From UBA2253 sp964646985 (GTDB lineage: Bacteria; Bacillota_I; Bacilli_A; ML615J-28; CAG-698): a stretch of DNA of 32,903 bases. A program made the translations under genes and the position numbers. Of the stretch, positions 32,881 through 32,903 are shown piece after piece; the stretch's first letter is position 1; each line of letters opens with the position of its first letter. The stretch is from contig CAZYFI010000010.1 in assembly GCA_964646985.1 (NCBI GenBank), positions 1-32,903 of the forward strand. Direction: 5' to 3'. The notes below the pieces were generated by a model. That model ran no database searches and was not told the origin of the DNA. It worked only from the letters and a program-made list of their open reading frames with translations.

Positions 32881-32903
32881 ATGTTTTTTTGCATATTAGT
32901 TTT

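Noticed and set aside
1..32903. CRISPR array, full insertion sequence, prophage or replication origin
   Set aside because: No regularly spaced repeats, transposase, integrase, phage structural genes or DnaA-box clusters were seen.

Overview
This window is AT-rich bacterial DNA, almost all coding rightward. The genes look like those of a low-GC Gram-positive or wall-less relative (Bacilli/Mollicutes type; an Acholeplasma- or Izemoplasma-like lineage is my best guess). Reasons: canonical AGGAGG ribosome sites, TGA used as an ordinary stop (so code 11, not the Mycoplasma code), the Bacillus-like set lgt / PpaX-like phosphatase / trxB / whiA / acpS, CCA-encoding tRNAs, and a giant lipoprotein with InlB-type repeats. 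The taxonomic call is inference only.

Layout. (1) 1-4126, accessory: the tail of a helix-turn-helix-type protein, a von Willebrand A (vWA) protein, then a RecQ helicase fused to a phosphoribosyltransferase (PRTase) whose 3' end overlaps a DprA-like (SLOG fold) gene. (2) 4127-4591, a gene-poor control region with a repeated 10-bp motif and a possible gene remnant. (3) 4592-7234, five co-oriented genes, four of them unrecognised, around a double ribbon-helix-helix/WYL-like regulator. (4) 7235-7948, noncoding, ending in a terminator. (5) 7949-17195, a long housekeeping operon from one extended -10 promoter: ligA, uvrA, a membrane protein, lgt, a PpaX-like HAD phosphatase, trxB, whiA and acpS. 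(6) 17221-18112, a membrane-anchored thioredoxin-fold-like gene with an unusual translation start, then tRNA-Ser(GCT) and tRNA-Glu(TTC). (7) 18150-20615, a TetR regulator with a clear operator and a ferric-reductase-like membrane protein, a DUF1801 protein, and one leftward membrane-protein gene. (8) 20616-25958, a hairpin-rich spacer, an iron-type alcohol dehydrogenase with RidA, a two-gene ABC exporter, and a DUF697-like membrane protein. (9) 26057-32878, a single 6.7-kb gene for a lipoprotein of about 2,229 residues, closed by a terminator.

How it fits together. Block 5 combines DNA repair and ligation with envelope and cofactor functions; Lgt made there would lipidate the lipoprotein of block 9. 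Blocks 1-3 look like a horizontally acquired genome-conflict or DNA-processing island: helicase-PRTase plus DprA-like protein resembles, by domain content, the ComFA/ComFC/DprA trio of natural transformation, and the neighbouring WYL-like regulator is typical of ligand-sensing control in defence loci. The most interesting observations are this helicase-PRTase/SLOG pair and its uncharacterised neighbours, a hairpin that appears to bring a distant Shine-Dalgarno close to its start codon at 17274-17316, and the regular (OB-OB-Ig)x5-OB-OB architecture of the giant lipoprotein.
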